A DNA stretch of 64,000 nt from Verrucomicrobiota bacterium (GCA_016235555.1 JACRKC010000030.1:1-64000), one strand, 5' to 3'; positions 44,858-54,050 are shown, counted from the stretch's first letter. Notes: a model not told the origin generated them from the letters alone. A program made the numbers and translations.

Positions 44858-45003
44858 GCGGAATGGGAGCCTGACGCTTGGGCGCGGGCGTGGTTTTGGT
44901 TGGGCGGAGGGGCGCTTTGTAAGCGCCCAAACCGGCGGTTGGAAACCGCCGCTTCGTGATTCCGATCTTTCCAATTCGCGGCGCACGCTCCATCTCAATT
45001 TCC
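44858..45003. other. Divergent promoter region with palindrome
   Basis: 146 bases between PL26 (minus strand) and the amidohydrolase (plus strand). Contains gaggggcgctttgtaagcgc and ccggcggttggaaaccgccg, two small hairpins, which could be dispersed-repeat remnants or binding sites. Confidence 0.45.
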
Positions 45004-45996
45004 ATGATCCCACCCCGATCGTTTTCCCGTCGCGAATTTCTGGTCAGCTCCGCAGCGGCGCTCGCCGCCGCGCCAATCGCCCGCGCCGCCGCCGCGCCCG
45101 TCGAGCCGATCATCGATATCCACCAGCACACCAACTACGGCGGCCCGCGCGATCCGAAGCAGGGCTGGAAACAGATCGGGCCCGCGCGCTCCGACGCGGA
45201 CATGATCGCGCATCAGCGGGCGATGGGGATCACGACGACGATCCTCCTGCCGGCAGGCACGCCGATGGTCCGCCCGTCGACGCTCAATGGTCAGGCGAAT
45301 GGACTCGATACCACGTGCTTCGGCAACGACTCGTGCCTCGAGATCGCGCGGGCGCATCCCGGCGAGTTTTTGTTCGCCGCCAACGAAGTCCCCGACGCCG
45401 ATGGCGCGGCGACCATCATCGAAAAATATCTGAAGCTCGGCGCCGTGATGATCGCGGAGCAGAAGTTCGGCGTGCAGTGCGACTCGTCGGAGATGCAGCG
45501 ACTCTTCGAACTCGCCGGTGCCTACCGCGTGCCGATCCTGATGCACTGGCAGGCCGGCAGCTACAACCTGGGCTACGATCGGTTTCACCGGATGCTGGCG
45601 AAATATCCGAAGACGAACTTCATCGGGCACGCGCAGACATTCTGGGCCAACATCGACAAGGCCAACGTCGACAACCCGAAGGCGCTCTACCCGAAGGGCA
45701 AGGTCTCCCCTGGCGGGCTGACGGATCGCTATCTCGCGGACTACCCGAATTTCTTCGGCGACCTCTCGGCGGGCTCGGGTGAAAACGCCTTCAAGCGCGA
45801 TCCGGAGCAGGCGCGGGCCTTTCTCACGCGGCATCAGGACAAGCTGCTCTACGGCAGCGACTGCAACGACCGGTTCGGCACGCCCGAAGTGTGCTCCGGC
45901 ATCCGGCAGCTCGCGCAAATCCGCGAGTGGGCGCCAAACAAGGCGGCCGCGCGGAAGATGCTCTACGAAAATTCGAAGAAGTTGTTCCGGCTGTGA
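45004..45996 (+). CDS. Exported amidohydrolase family 2 protein
   Basis: 330 residues from ATG 45004, with a Tat-like signal (SRREFLVSSAAALAAAPIA). Metal-site motifs DIHQHT (residue about 37), LMHWQAG, FIGHAQTFW and YGSDCNDRFG fit the amidohydrolase-2 TIM barrel (decarboxylase/lactonase-like). The substrate could be a lactone or acid released from pectic sugars. Divergent from PL26. Confidence 0.85.
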   Translation: MIPPRSFSRREFLVSSAAALAAAPIARAAAAPVEPIIDIHQHTNYGGPRDPKQGWKQIGPARSDADMIAHQRAMGITTTILLPAGTPMVRPSTLNGQANGLDTTCFGNDSCLEIARAHPGEFLFAANEVPDADGAATIIEKYLKLGAVMIAEQKFGVQCDSSEMQRLFELAGAYRVPILMHWQAGSYNLGYDRFHRMLAKYPKTNFIGHAQTFWANIDKANVDNPKALYPKGKVSPGGLTDRYLADYPNFFGDLSAGSGENAFKRDPEQARAFLTRHQDKLLYGSDCNDRFGTPEVCSGIRQLAQIREWAPNKAAARKMLYENSKKLFRL

Positions 45997-46104
45997 GAAG
46001 GCGGGGCCGGGCGCTCCGCGCGCGGCCTGGTTTGAAGGACGGGGAGCGGGATCGATTTGCGAAAGTGGCCTGGAACTCAGGCCCGCTCGGAGAGCGGGCC
46101 CTAC

Positions 46105-46620
46105 CTATTTTTTCTTTGAACTCGGTGACGGCACGGTGATCTCGAGGTTCGGATTCTCCCACGAGATCTGCTCCCAGCCCAACTGACGGCCTTCGGCATC
46201 GGTCGAATCGAGGATGCCGCCGTAGTCCGGGCCGAGCTTGCGGAGAAAGGCCGCGTGAATACGCAGGCGGCCTGGCGTCGGGCGGGGATAGTCGATTTTG
46301 AAGGTCACGTCGTTCTCCTCCGTGAGTTCGACCGTGACGTTGCGAGCGGCGAGCGGCTGGGTCGCGGAGGTGACCGTGAACATCTCGCGGCCCACCGCGG
46401 CGAGTCTTGGTCGGTGCTCGGGAAAATTTTCGCCCGTCAATCCCGCGATGCGCGACGGCGGATCGATCAACTTGAGCGCGGTGGCCTGCGCGATCGTGAG
46501 GGTGAGTTCGAGGGCGTCGGCGCGGACCGTGACGAGCGTGAAGCTCTCGTAAGGGTCGTGGGCGCGCGCGCGCGGCACGAAACCGAGGACGAAGGACCAG
46601 AGACCAAGGACCGTCATCAT
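46105..46620 (-). CDS. Small exported hypothetical protein
   Basis: 171 residues from ATG 46620 (46617 also possible). A signal peptide (MMTVLGLWSFVLGFVPRARA) is followed by HDPYESFTLVTVRADALELT. A beta-sandwich-like mature domain with no known family; resembles N-terminal regions found next to HupE/UreJ-like proteins in related bacteria. The start codon comes from the edge of a dispersed repeat (46617-46722). Convergent with the amidohydrolase. Confidence 0.6.
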   Translation of the reverse strand: MMTVLGLWSFVLGFVPRARAHDPYESFTLVTVRADALELTLTIAQATALKLIDPPSRIAGLTGENFPEHRPRLAAVGREMFTVTSATQPLAARNVTVELTEENDVTFKIDYPRPTPGRLRIHAAFLRKLGPDYGGILDSTDAEGRQLGWEQISWENPNLEITVPSPSSKKK

Positions 46621-46722
46621 CCTTGTCATGCTGAGCGGACCGAAGAATCCAGCAGGGCTCGCGCACCTCGCTCTCGTGGCGGGACTCCGATTGGATTCTT
46701 CGCTGCGCTCAGAATGACAAAC
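46617..46722. repeat. Dispersed repeat family E (cattctgagcg type), copy 1
   Basis: catgctgagcggaccgaaga and its inverse gattcttcgctgcgctcaga enclose about 60 bases. A second copy is at 55990-56084. When translated this repeat reads CHSERSEES, a well-known spurious peptide. Confidence 0.88.
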
Positions 46723-46736
46723 GGGGAACATGCACG

Positions 46737-48692
46737 CTATTTTCGCGAGTCGATCAGCACGATGTCCGGCTTCGGAAACGCCTTCGTCTCCGCGCCGAGG
46801 TAGAAGCCGGTGTGCGTGGGTTGGTTGTAGGCGCTGTTCTGCCACGCGACGCTCAGGCGGTAGACGGGGTCGTGCATGAGCGTGTAGCCGCGATGTTCCG
46901 TGGGAATCGGCGTGGTGAAAATGCGCAGCTCCTTGTTGTCGGCGGTGCGGAGGACGACTTCCTCACGCCAGTCGCCGAGGAGGTCGGCGCAGAGGCAGGG
47001 GGTGGATTTGGTGCCGTTGTTGGAGCGGCAATCCTCGGCGACGAGCAGCGGCTCCTCGGTGCTTTTCTCCCAGTTCCATTTCGTGATGCGGTTCGCGTCG
47101 AGGATCTCGCAGAGGAAATCTCCGTCCCACCAGATCTTGAAATTACACGAGCGCGGTTTGCTCGGCGAAATCGGCTCGCCTTTCACGTTCCAGAGTCCGC
47201 GCAGGCCTTCGCCTGACGCCCAGCATTCGTAACCGGGATGGCGCGGGTCGATGTCGGCGGCGAGGCCGCGGCCGACGTCGGGCGAGGGTTTGCTCCAGAG
47301 AATTTCGCCGGTGCGCGCGTCGCGGAGATCGGTGCCGTGCGGATGCGAGGGACGTTCGTGAATGGCGAAGACTTCGAGGCCGGGGCGGTTCGGATCGAGG
47401 TCGGAGACGTGCAGCGCATCGCCATGACCGAGGCCGGTCGAGTAGAGCCCCTTGCCGTTGGAGCCGATGGTGCAGGCGCCGTAGACGATGTCGTCGCGGC
47501 CGTCGCCATCGACGTCGGCGATCGAGAGGCCGTGGTTGCCCTGATGCTGGTATTTCTCGTTGCCGGGCGTGCCGTCGTCGCTGTCGAAGGTCCACCGGCG
47601 CGTGAGCTTCCCGTCGCGCCAGTCCCACGCGACGAGCACGGCGCGGGTGTAGTAGCCGCGGCAGAAGACGGCGCTCGGGCGCGTGCCGTCGAGGTAGGCG
47701 ACGGCGGCGTTCATGCGGTCGGAGCGGTTCGCGTAGGCGTCGCCCCAGTCGGCCACTTTGCCGCGCACGGGGAGGTAATCGGTGGTCGCGAGCGCGCGGC
47801 CGGTGCGGCCGTCGAACACGGTGAGAAACTCCGGTCCGCGCAGGATGCGGCCTTCGACGGAGGCGCCGCGTCCGCCGCCTTTCGTTTCAACGCTGCCGGT
47901 TTTGTCGCGCGAGGGCACGATGGTGCCGGCGGGCTCGCGCCAGTCGGCGGTCGCGTCGCCGATGACTTTGCCGGCGCCGTCGATCGTGCCGTCGGCGGTT
48001 TTGCACATGAGCTCGGCGCGGCCGTCGCCATCGAGATCGTAGACGAGGAATTGCGTGTAGTGGGCGCCGGCGCGGATGTTGCGGCCGAGGTCGATGCGCC
48101 AGAGGCGCGTGCCGTCGAGTTGGTAGGCGTCGAGGAAAACGTTGCCCGCGTAGCCGGCGAAGGCGTTGTCCTTCGAGTTGGTCGGGTCCCACTTGAGGAT
48201 GATTTCGTATTCGCCGTCGCCGTCGAGGTCGGCGGCGGAGCAGTCGTTGGCGGCGTAGCTGAACGAGCGGCCGTCGGGCGTGGGCGTGACCGGCGGCGGT
48301 TCGAGCGGGATCGAAAGGTAGTTCCGCGCCGGCGCGCCGGCGGCGATCGTGAAGCGTGCGCTCGGCTCCTGTTCGCGACCGGCGAGCACGGGGCGCACGA
48401 AGTAGGCGCTGGCCTTCGCGGGATCGGCGGTGGTGTCGGTGAAGTTGCTCACGAGAAGCGGCGCGGCGTTGAGCTTCACGGGCGCTTCGGCGCCGGCAGC
48501 GCGGTAGAGATTGAAGGCGAGCGCGTCGGGGTCGGTGCCGAGGATGCGCCAGGAGACGAAGGTCTTTTGGGCCTCGACGCGGAGCGCGACGACGCCGCGG
48601 CCGAGTTTTTCCATCTGCCGTTGCGCGAAGGAGGGCGCGGCCAGCGCGAGCAGCGCGGCCAGCAAGGCGAGCGGACGAGCGGGGTGCTTCAT
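46737..48692 (-). CDS. Rhamnogalacturonan lyase (PL11)
   Basis: 651 residues from ATG 48692, signal peptide LALLAALLALAAPSFAQ. PL11 propeller with repeated Ca-binding loops: DLDGDGEYEIILKWDPTNSK, DLDGDGRAELMCKTADGT, DVDGDGRDDIVYG. This enzyme family cleaves rhamnogalacturonan I backbones by beta-elimination (YesW/YesX). With PL26 nearby the organism probably uses the pectic backbone from both inside and the ends. Confidence 0.92.
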   Translation of the reverse strand: MKHPARPLALLAALLALAAPSFAQRQMEKLGRGVVALRVEAQKTFVSWRILGTDPDALAFNLYRAAGAEAPVKLNAAPLLVSNFTDTTADPAKASAYFVRPVLAGREQEPSARFTIAAGAPARNYLSIPLEPPPVTPTPDGRSFSYAANDCSAADLDGDGEYEIILKWDPTNSKDNAFAGYAGNVFLDAYQLDGTRLWRIDLGRNIRAGAHYTQFLVYDLDGDGRAELMCKTADGTIDGAGKVIGDATADWREPAGTIVPSRDKTGSVETKGGGRGASVEGRILRGPEFLTVFDGRTGRALATTDYLPVRGKVADWGDAYANRSDRMNAAVAYLDGTRPSAVFCRGYYTRAVLVAWDWRDGKLTRRWTFDSDDGTPGNEKYQHQGNHGLSIADVDGDGRDDIVYGACTIGSNGKGLYSTGLGHGDALHVSDLDPNRPGLEVFAIHERPSHPHGTDLRDARTGEILWSKPSPDVGRGLAADIDPRHPGYECWASGEGLRGLWNVKGEPISPSKPRSCNFKIWWDGDFLCEILDANRITKWNWEKSTEEPLLVAEDCRSNNGTKSTPCLCADLLGDWREEVVLRTADNKELRIFTTPIPTEHRGYTLMHDPVYRLSVAWQNSAYNQPTHTGFYLGAETKAFPKPDIVLIDSRK

Positions 48693-48764
48693 GACATCCG
48701 AGGCTAACGCCAAGGGCGGGGTTTGGTTGCGACGAGTTTGCTCGGACAGTTCGCGCCCCGGCGG

Positions 48765-49340
48765 TCACTCATTCACGCGCCGTCGGACGGCCTCAACGTC
48801 GAGGCTCTCGAGCAGTGGCACGAGGTTGGGGAACGCGGTTTCGTGAAACCCGTAGCCGCCGCGCCGGAGTTCGTCGATGGCGGCGGCGGGCGTCCAGTGT
48901 TGAAACACCATGCGGTAGGCGGCGACGAAGGCGCCGGTGCGATCGCTGCCGTGCCAGCAGTGCACGAGCACGGGTTTCGGCGCGGCGCGAAACTTCCGCA
49001 GTGCGGCGACGAGCTGGTCGGTCGAGACCTTGCCCGCCGCCATCTGTTCGGCGGCGAGCGTGAGGCCGGCCCGGGCGAAGTCGGCCGAATCGGTGTGATA
49101 TTGCCGCAGGTTGAGCAGCGTGCGGATGCCGAGCGCCTGGAGGTCGGCCGTGTCGCGTTTCGCCGGCTGCTCGCAGCGAAAGAGTTCGGGGCTGACGCGG
49201 TAACAATTGTCGAGCGTGGTCTCGATGACGGGCGCGGCCCATTCGGCCGGCCGCACGCGGGCTCGCGAGGGAGCGGGCGCCGGCTCGCTCGCGACGAGGG
49301 TGACGGAGGCGAGGGCGGTGGACAGCGCGAGGAGTTTCAT
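48765..49340 (-). CDS. Exported protein tyrosine/dual-specificity phosphatase-like protein
   Basis: 191 residues from ATG 49340, with a signal peptide (MKLLALSTALASVTLVASEP). The phosphatase loop reads VLVHCWHGSDRTGAF near residue 130, a complete C-x5-R motif. LGIRTLLNLRQYHTDSADF is the common preceding strand. Related to Siw14/tyrosine phosphatases; the exported location suggests a phosphoester substrate in the periplasm. Divergent from the first TIR-TPR gene, 108 bases away. Confidence 0.87.
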   Translation of the reverse strand: MKLLALSTALASVTLVASEPAPAPSRARVRPAEWAAPVIETTLDNCYRVSPELFRCEQPAKRDTADLQALGIRTLLNLRQYHTDSADFARAGLTLAAEQMAAGKVSTDQLVAALRKFRAAPKPVLVHCWHGSDRTGAFVAAYRMVFQHWTPAAAIDELRRGGYGFHETAFPNLVPLLESLDVEAVRRRVNE

Positions 49341-49448
49341 CGGTTCGCAGCCAAGCCGGAAAAATGCCGGGCGACGAGACGAGAACCGTCTTTGTCCTCG
49401 TGTCGGTGCCGGCGCGGGCCAAGTTGATGCGCGAGAACCGCCTTCCCT

Positions 49449-51593
49449 GTGTCCGCACCGTCCCTGCCACCCTTTGCCGCGGCGAGCGCTGTCTTCCTCA
49501 GCTACGCGCGGGAGGATGCGGAAGCGGCGCGCCGGCTCGCCGAGGCGTTGCGCGCCGCGGGCGTCGAGGTGTGGTTCGATCAAAGCGAACTCGTGGGCGG
49601 CGATGTGTGGGACGCGAAGATCCGCCGGCAGATCAAGGAATGCACGCTGTTCCTGCCGGTGATTTCGGCCAACACGCAGGCGCGCACCGAGGGTTATTTC
49701 CGCCTCGAGTGGCGGCTCGCCGAGCAGCGCACGCACCTGATGGCAAAAGGGCGGCCGTTCCTCCTGCCGGTGGTGTTTGACGACACGCGCGAGACCGGGG
49801 CCCACGTGCCCGACTCGTTTCTCGACGTGCAATGGACCCGGCTCGGCGCGGCGGCGGGCGACGACGCGCTGGCGGGGTTCTGCGGGCACGTGAAATCGCA
49901 ACTCGCCATCGCGGCCAGCGGCGGGACGCGACCTGGCTTCGCGGGCTCGGCGGCGCCGATGGCGGTGCCGCCGGGCGCCGGCGAGCCCACCGCCGCGACG
50001 GCGGCACCGGCCGCACGCGTGCCGCCGATGGTGTGGGCCGGGGTGGTGGCGGCGGCGGTGCTCCTCGCGGTGTTCGCGCTGCGCGAGCGGGGTCACGAGC
50101 CGGGCGGACCGGCGCCGGCCGCGAGCGTGCCGGCGGGGCCGGCGGCGGCACCGACCGCGGCGGCTGCCGGGAAAACGGCCCCGGCGGACAAGTCGGTCGC
50201 CGTGCTGCCGTTCGAGAATTTGAGCGGCGACAAGGAAAACGACTTCTTCGCCGACGGCGTGAGCGAGGAACTGATCAACGCGCTCGGTCGCGTGCCGGGA
50301 CTCACGGTGAAGGGCCGGGCATCCGCTTTTTATTTCAAGGGCCGGCAGGAGCGCCCGGCCGAGATCGCGCGGCAGCTCGGCGTGGCGTATCTGGTGCTCG
50401 GCAGCGTGCGGCGGGCGGGCGGCACGGTGCGCATCACGGCGCAATTGACCCGGGCCACGACCGACGAGGTGGTGTGGTCGGCGGAGCCGCTCAACCGCGA
50501 GGCGAAGGACGTGTTTGCGGTGCAGGAGGAAATCGCCGGGCTCATCGCGCGCAGCCTCTCGCTCACGATCGGGGCGGCGCCGGCGGCGCGGGCGGTGAAT
50601 CCCGAGGCGTTCGATCTGCACGTGCAGGCGCGCCAGGCGTGGAACCAGCGCACGGCCGCCGGCTACGACCGCGCGGAGGAGTTGCTGCACCGCGCGCTCG
50701 CGCTCGAACCGGGCTTCGCGCGGGCGCACGCGGCCCTGGCCGACGTGTGGTCCAACCGCGCGCAGGACGCGGGGCAGCTCGGCCGGTTCGACAGCCGCGG
50801 CTCGCCCGAGCAGGTGCGCATCGTCGCCAAGGTGCGCGAGGCGCTCGCGCTCGATCCGGACTCGGCGGAGGCGCTCGCCTCGCTCGGGGTCGCGCACTGG
50901 CTCGGGTGGGAACTGGCCGACGCCGCCCGCGAGCTGCGCCGGGCCGTCGCGCTCAACCCGAACTACGCCAGCGCGCACCAGTGGCTCGGCCGCGTGCTGC
51001 TGGCCGACGGCCGCGTGGAGGAGTCGCTCGCCGCCCTGCAACGCGCCGCCGACCTCGATCCGCTGTCCACACGCATCCTCGACAACTACGCGCTGGCCAA
51101 TTTCCTCGCCGGCCGTTTCACGCCGGCGCTCGCCCTCTACGATCGCGCGCTGGCGGTGCAGCCCGGCTCGGGCCAGGCGCTCGCGCAGAAAGCGTGGCTG
51201 CTCGCCGAACTCGGCCGGCGCGAGGAGGCCGCGGTGATCGCCCGCGCGCTGCCTTCCGGCCCGGCCTCGACGCCGGCGTATCGCGTGCTCGTGCTGGCCC
51301 GTGCCGGCGAGATCGTGGAGGCGGCCGGGTGGATCGCCGAGCTCATCCAGCGCCGCCACGACCGGGCGTGGACGCAGCTCGCGCTCGGGCAGCCCGCGGC
51401 GGCGCTGGAGCAACTCGACGCCGACGGGGTGCAGGCCACCACGATCGAGCAGTGGCTCTTCGCGCCGCTGGTCGACGGCGTGCGGGGCGATCCGCGCTTC
51501 GCGCAATTCCTGGCGACGCTCGGCCTGACGGAGGCCCACGCCCGCGCCCAGGCCTGGCGCGCCGCCCATCCGCCGCAGAAAACCGCGCGATGA
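49449..51593 (+). CDS. TIR - transmembrane - FlgO/TolB-like - TPR protein 1
   Basis: 714 residues from GTG 49449. TIR domain 13-145: AVFLSYAREDAEAARRLAEA, EVWFDQSELVGGDVWDAKI and ARTEGYFRLEWRLAEQR; E87 in FRLEW lies where TIR NADases have their catalytic Glu. Transmembrane helix about 194-214. FlgO/TolB-like domain about 246-368 (KSVAVLPFENLSGDKENDFF, YLVLGSVRRAGG). TPR repeats about 380-690. A cytosolic TIR is anchored to an external sensor-like part. Head-to-tail with the second copy, 87 bases apart. Confidence 0.87.
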   Translation: MSAPSLPPFAAASAVFLSYAREDAEAARRLAEALRAAGVEVWFDQSELVGGDVWDAKIRRQIKECTLFLPVISANTQARTEGYFRLEWRLAEQRTHLMAKGRPFLLPVVFDDTRETGAHVPDSFLDVQWTRLGAAAGDDALAGFCGHVKSQLAIAASGGTRPGFAGSAAPMAVPPGAGEPTAATAAPAARVPPMVWAGVVAAAVLLAVFALRERGHEPGGPAPAASVPAGPAAAPTAAAAGKTAPADKSVAVLPFENLSGDKENDFFADGVSEELINALGRVPGLTVKGRASAFYFKGRQERPAEIARQLGVAYLVLGSVRRAGGTVRITAQLTRATTDEVVWSAEPLNREAKDVFAVQEEIAGLIARSLSLTIGAAPAARAVNPEAFDLHVQARQAWNQRTAAGYDRAEELLHRALALEPGFARAHAALADVWSNRAQDAGQLGRFDSRGSPEQVRIVAKVREALALDPDSAEALASLGVAHWLGWELADAARELRRAVALNPNYASAHQWLGRVLLADGRVEESLAALQRAADLDPLSTRILDNYALANFLAGRFTPALALYDRALAVQPGSGQALAQKAWLLAELGRREEAAVIARALPSGPASTPAYRVLVLARAGEIVEAAGWIAELIQRRHDRAWTQLALGQPAAALEQLDADGVQATTIEQWLFAPLVDGVRGDPRFAQFLATLGLTEAHARAQAWRAAHPPQKTAR

Positions 51594-51680
51594 CGGAAAA
51601 ACCGCTCAACAACCGCCGCGGGGCGCCCAATGGTCGGCACCGTTCCATGACTTCAACGATCGATCCGCGGAGGCCCGGCC

Positions 51681-52262
51681 GTGAGCGCTGAGCGTGCGGC
51701 GACGCCTGGCGCCGTGTTCCTCAGCTATGCGCGCGAAGACAGCGCGGCGGTGCAGCGCATGGCCGAGGTGCTGCGCGCGGCGGGCGTGGAGGTGTGGTTC
51801 GACCAGAACGAACTCGTCGGCGGCGATGCGTGGGATGCGAAGATCCGCGGGCAGATCAGGACCTGCGCGCTGTTCGTGCCGGTGATCTCGGCGACGACGC
51901 AGGCGCGGCGGGAGGGTTATTTCCGGATCGAGTGGAAGCTCGCGGCGCAGCGCACGCACGCGATCGCGGAGGGCACGCCGTTCCTGCTGCCCGTGGTGAT
52001 CGACGCCGTGGGCGAGGGCGAGGCGCTGGTGCCGGCGGAGTTTCGCGACGTGCAGTGGACCCGGCTCGCGGGTGGAGAGGTGGGCGCGGCGTTTTGTGCG
52101 CGGGTGAGCAAATTGCTGGGCAACGAGCCGGCGGGGCGTGGGCCCTTGGCCGTGCCTTCGTCGGGTGGACGCGAGCTTGCGGGGGCGCCGGAAAATCGGC
52201 AGCGCCACGGCGTCATGTCCCGGCGGCAGCGTGGGGTGGGGCGGTCGTCGTTGCGGTGCTAA
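51681..52262 (+). CDS. TIR domain of TIR-FlgO-TPR protein 2 (N-terminal part of frameshifted gene)
   Basis: 193 residues from GTG 51681. TIR domain 10-140: AVFLSYAREDSAAVQRMAEV, FDQNELVGGDAWDAKIRGQI, REGYFRIEWKLAAQR with the candidate catalytic Glu retained. About 50 residues past the TIR, where paralogue 1 has its membrane helix, this frame ends; the helix continues in the -1 frame. Probably one gene of about 684 codons broken by loss of one base between 52120 and 52215. Confidence 0.8.
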   Translation: MSAERAATPGAVFLSYAREDSAAVQRMAEVLRAAGVEVWFDQNELVGGDAWDAKIRGQIRTCALFVPVISATTQARREGYFRIEWKLAAQRTHAIAEGTPFLLPVVIDAVGEGEALVPAEFRDVQWTRLAGGEVGAAFCARVSKLLGNEPAGRGPLAVPSSGGRELAGAPENRQRHGVMSRRQRGVGRSSLRC

Positions 52263-53734
52263 TCGCCGTGGGGGCGTTTCTCAAGTTCCGCGGCCCGCCA
52301 CCCACCAAATCGGTCGCCGTGCTCGCTTTCGACAATCTGAGCGACGACAAGAGCGCGGAATATTTTTCCGACGGCATCAGCGAGGAGTTGCTCAACGCGT
52401 TGTCGCGCGTGCCCGGCTTGAAGGTTCCCGCCCGCACGTCGGCGTTTCATTTCAAGGGCAAGAACACGCCGATTCCCGAAATCGCGAAACAGCTGGGCGT
52501 GGCCTACATCGTCGAAGGCAGTGTGCGCAAGCTGGGCGACCAGATTACCATCACGGCCAAGTTGATCAACGCCGCGGATGGATTCCAGGTGTGGTCCTCC
52601 GGGAACATCATCCGGGAGCTGAGGAACATCCTCAGCGTGCAGGAAGAGATCGCGGGCCTGATTGCCGCCAACCTCCAACTCAAGCTGGGCGAGTCGGCGC
52701 GGACCGCCCGAGCGGTTAATCCCGAAGCTTACCGCCGGGTGCTGGAAGGCCGGCACTTCGTGGCGCTGCGTTCGGACGAGAGTTTTGGCCGGGCGGAGAA
52801 ACGCTTCGCCGAGGCTGTGCAGATCGATCCGGAGTTTGCGCTCGCGCATGCCGGCGTGGCCGAGGTGGCCGTGCTGCGCGCTCTCTACCGATTGAATGAT
52901 GGACATGGTCCGGCCATGGAGGAGCGGACGCGCGCACGCGCCGCGGCCAAGCGGGCGATGGACCTCGACGGTTCCCTCGCCGAGCCGCACGCCTCGTTGG
53001 GATTATTGCATTTCATCGAGCGTCGGTGGCTCGAATCGGAGCGCCACTATCGCGAGGCCGTGCGCCTGAATCCCAACTACGCGACCGCGTATCACTGGCA
53101 TGGGTTGCTGCTGGCCGTCGCCGGAGAGTTCGACCGCGCCCTGGTGGGGCTCGAACGGGCAATCAGCCTCGATCCGCTCGCCCATTCGGCGCTCTACACC
53201 TACGGCTACTACCTATGGGCAGCCGGGCGCCCGCGGGATGCCCTGGCGTTTTTTGATCGGGCCCTCGCCGTGCAACCTGAACCGCTGTTCTATCACGGCC
53301 CGCGGGCGGTTCTCTTGCTGGAACTCGGACGCACCGAAGAGGCCCTGGCCACCGCCCGGCGGGTGCGCGAGAACCGCAGTGCCCCGCGCCGTTGGTGGGC
53401 CGATGGTGACGCGATCTATGTCCTCGCCCAGGCCGGCGGGCGCGCGGAAGCCGAAGCTTATCTGCTGGAGTTGCGCGGACGTTTTCCCGCTGACAGCCAC
53501 TTGCTGGGTTATGCGCTTTGTAGCTTGGGGAGCTTCAAAGAAGGTCTGCGGCTGTTGGAGACGGTCGAGCCGATGTGCCAGACCCGACTTTATACGATGC
53601 CGTGGGCCCGGCCGCTCCACGGCTCCGCCGAATTCGGGCGACTGATGGAAAAGCTCAATTCCACCGACGAATATCGAGTCGCGCGCGAAAAGCTTGGCCG
53701 CCTGAACAGGGAGGCCGCGGCCGGAAAAAAATGA
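52256..53734 (+). CDS. FlgO/TolB-like and TPR part of protein 2 (C-terminal part of frameshifted gene)
   Basis: The frame is continuous from about 52120 through 53734; GTG 52256 is the nearest start but lies in the membrane helix (AVVVAVLIAVGAFLKF), so it is unlikely to be natural. After the helix: KSVAVLAFDNLSDDKSAEYF, GISEELLNALSRVPGLKVPA, YIVEGSVRKLGDQI, then TPRs to residue about 490. Everything needed for the second half of the TIR protein is intact. Either a pseudogene, a sequencing error, or a frameshift-expressed product. Its TGA overlaps the ATG of a third TIR stub. Confidence 0.78.
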   Translation: MLIAVGAFLKFRGPPPTKSVAVLAFDNLSDDKSAEYFSDGISEELLNALSRVPGLKVPARTSAFHFKGKNTPIPEIAKQLGVAYIVEGSVRKLGDQITITAKLINAADGFQVWSSGNIIRELRNILSVQEEIAGLIAANLQLKLGESARTARAVNPEAYRRVLEGRHFVALRSDESFGRAEKRFAEAVQIDPEFALAHAGVAEVAVLRALYRLNDGHGPAMEERTRARAAAKRAMDLDGSLAEPHASLGLLHFIERRWLESERHYREAVRLNPNYATAYHWHGLLLAVAGEFDRALVGLERAISLDPLAHSALYTYGYYLWAAGRPRDALAFFDRALAVQPEPLFYHGPRAVLLLELGRTEEALATARRVRENRSAPRRWWADGDAIYVLAQAGGRAEAEAYLLELRGRFPADSHLLGYALCSLGSFKEGLRLLETVEPMCQTRLYTMPWARPLHGSAEFGRLMEKLNSTDEYRVAREKLGRLNREAAAGKK

Positions 53735-53776
53735 GTGGCGCGACCAAAGCCGTGTTTCTCGGTTATGCGCGCGAGG
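53731..53776 (+). pseudogene. Truncated third TIR gene stub
   Basis: ATG 53731 overlaps the previous stop (ATGA) and reads MSGATKAVFLGYARE, the first strand of the TIR domain seen in the two upstream genes, then shifts into unrelated sequence. Remnant of a third tandem copy. Confidence 0.65.
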
Positions 53777-53792
53777 GGTATTCGCGGAGCGG

Positions 53793-54050
53793 TCGGATTT
53801 TGCGTTCGAGACCACGCTGTCGAGCTTCGGCTATGTCGCGCTGCTGGAGGAGATGCGCGAAGCCGGCTACCGTATCCGGCTCGATTTTCTGTGGGTGCCG
53901 GAGCTGGAGATCGCGCGGCGGCGGGTGCGCTCGCGGGTGGCGAAAGGCGGGCACGACATCCCGGACGAGGTGCAGCAGCGGCGTTTCGGAAAAGGGATTC
54001 GGTTGCTGGCGGAGCACTACCGGCCGCTGATTCATTCGCGTTGGGTTTGA
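53793..54050 (+). pseudogene. Zeta-toxin-like kinase fragment
   Basis: In frame 3 the DNA reads FAFETTLSSFGYVALLEEMR, then GYRIRLDFLWVPELEIARRR and RVAKGGHDIPDEVQQRRF, the central and C-terminal signature of zeta-toxin-type UDP-sugar kinases. The N-terminal P-loop (Walker A) is missing, replaced by the TIR stub. Inactive; the fusion point lies near 53776-53800. No epsilon antitoxin seen. Confidence 0.72.

Noticed and set aside
42546-45134. An 862-codon Arg-rich open frame on the minus strand
   Set aside because: Arg/Pro/His-rich translation overlapping the PL26 gene in another frame.
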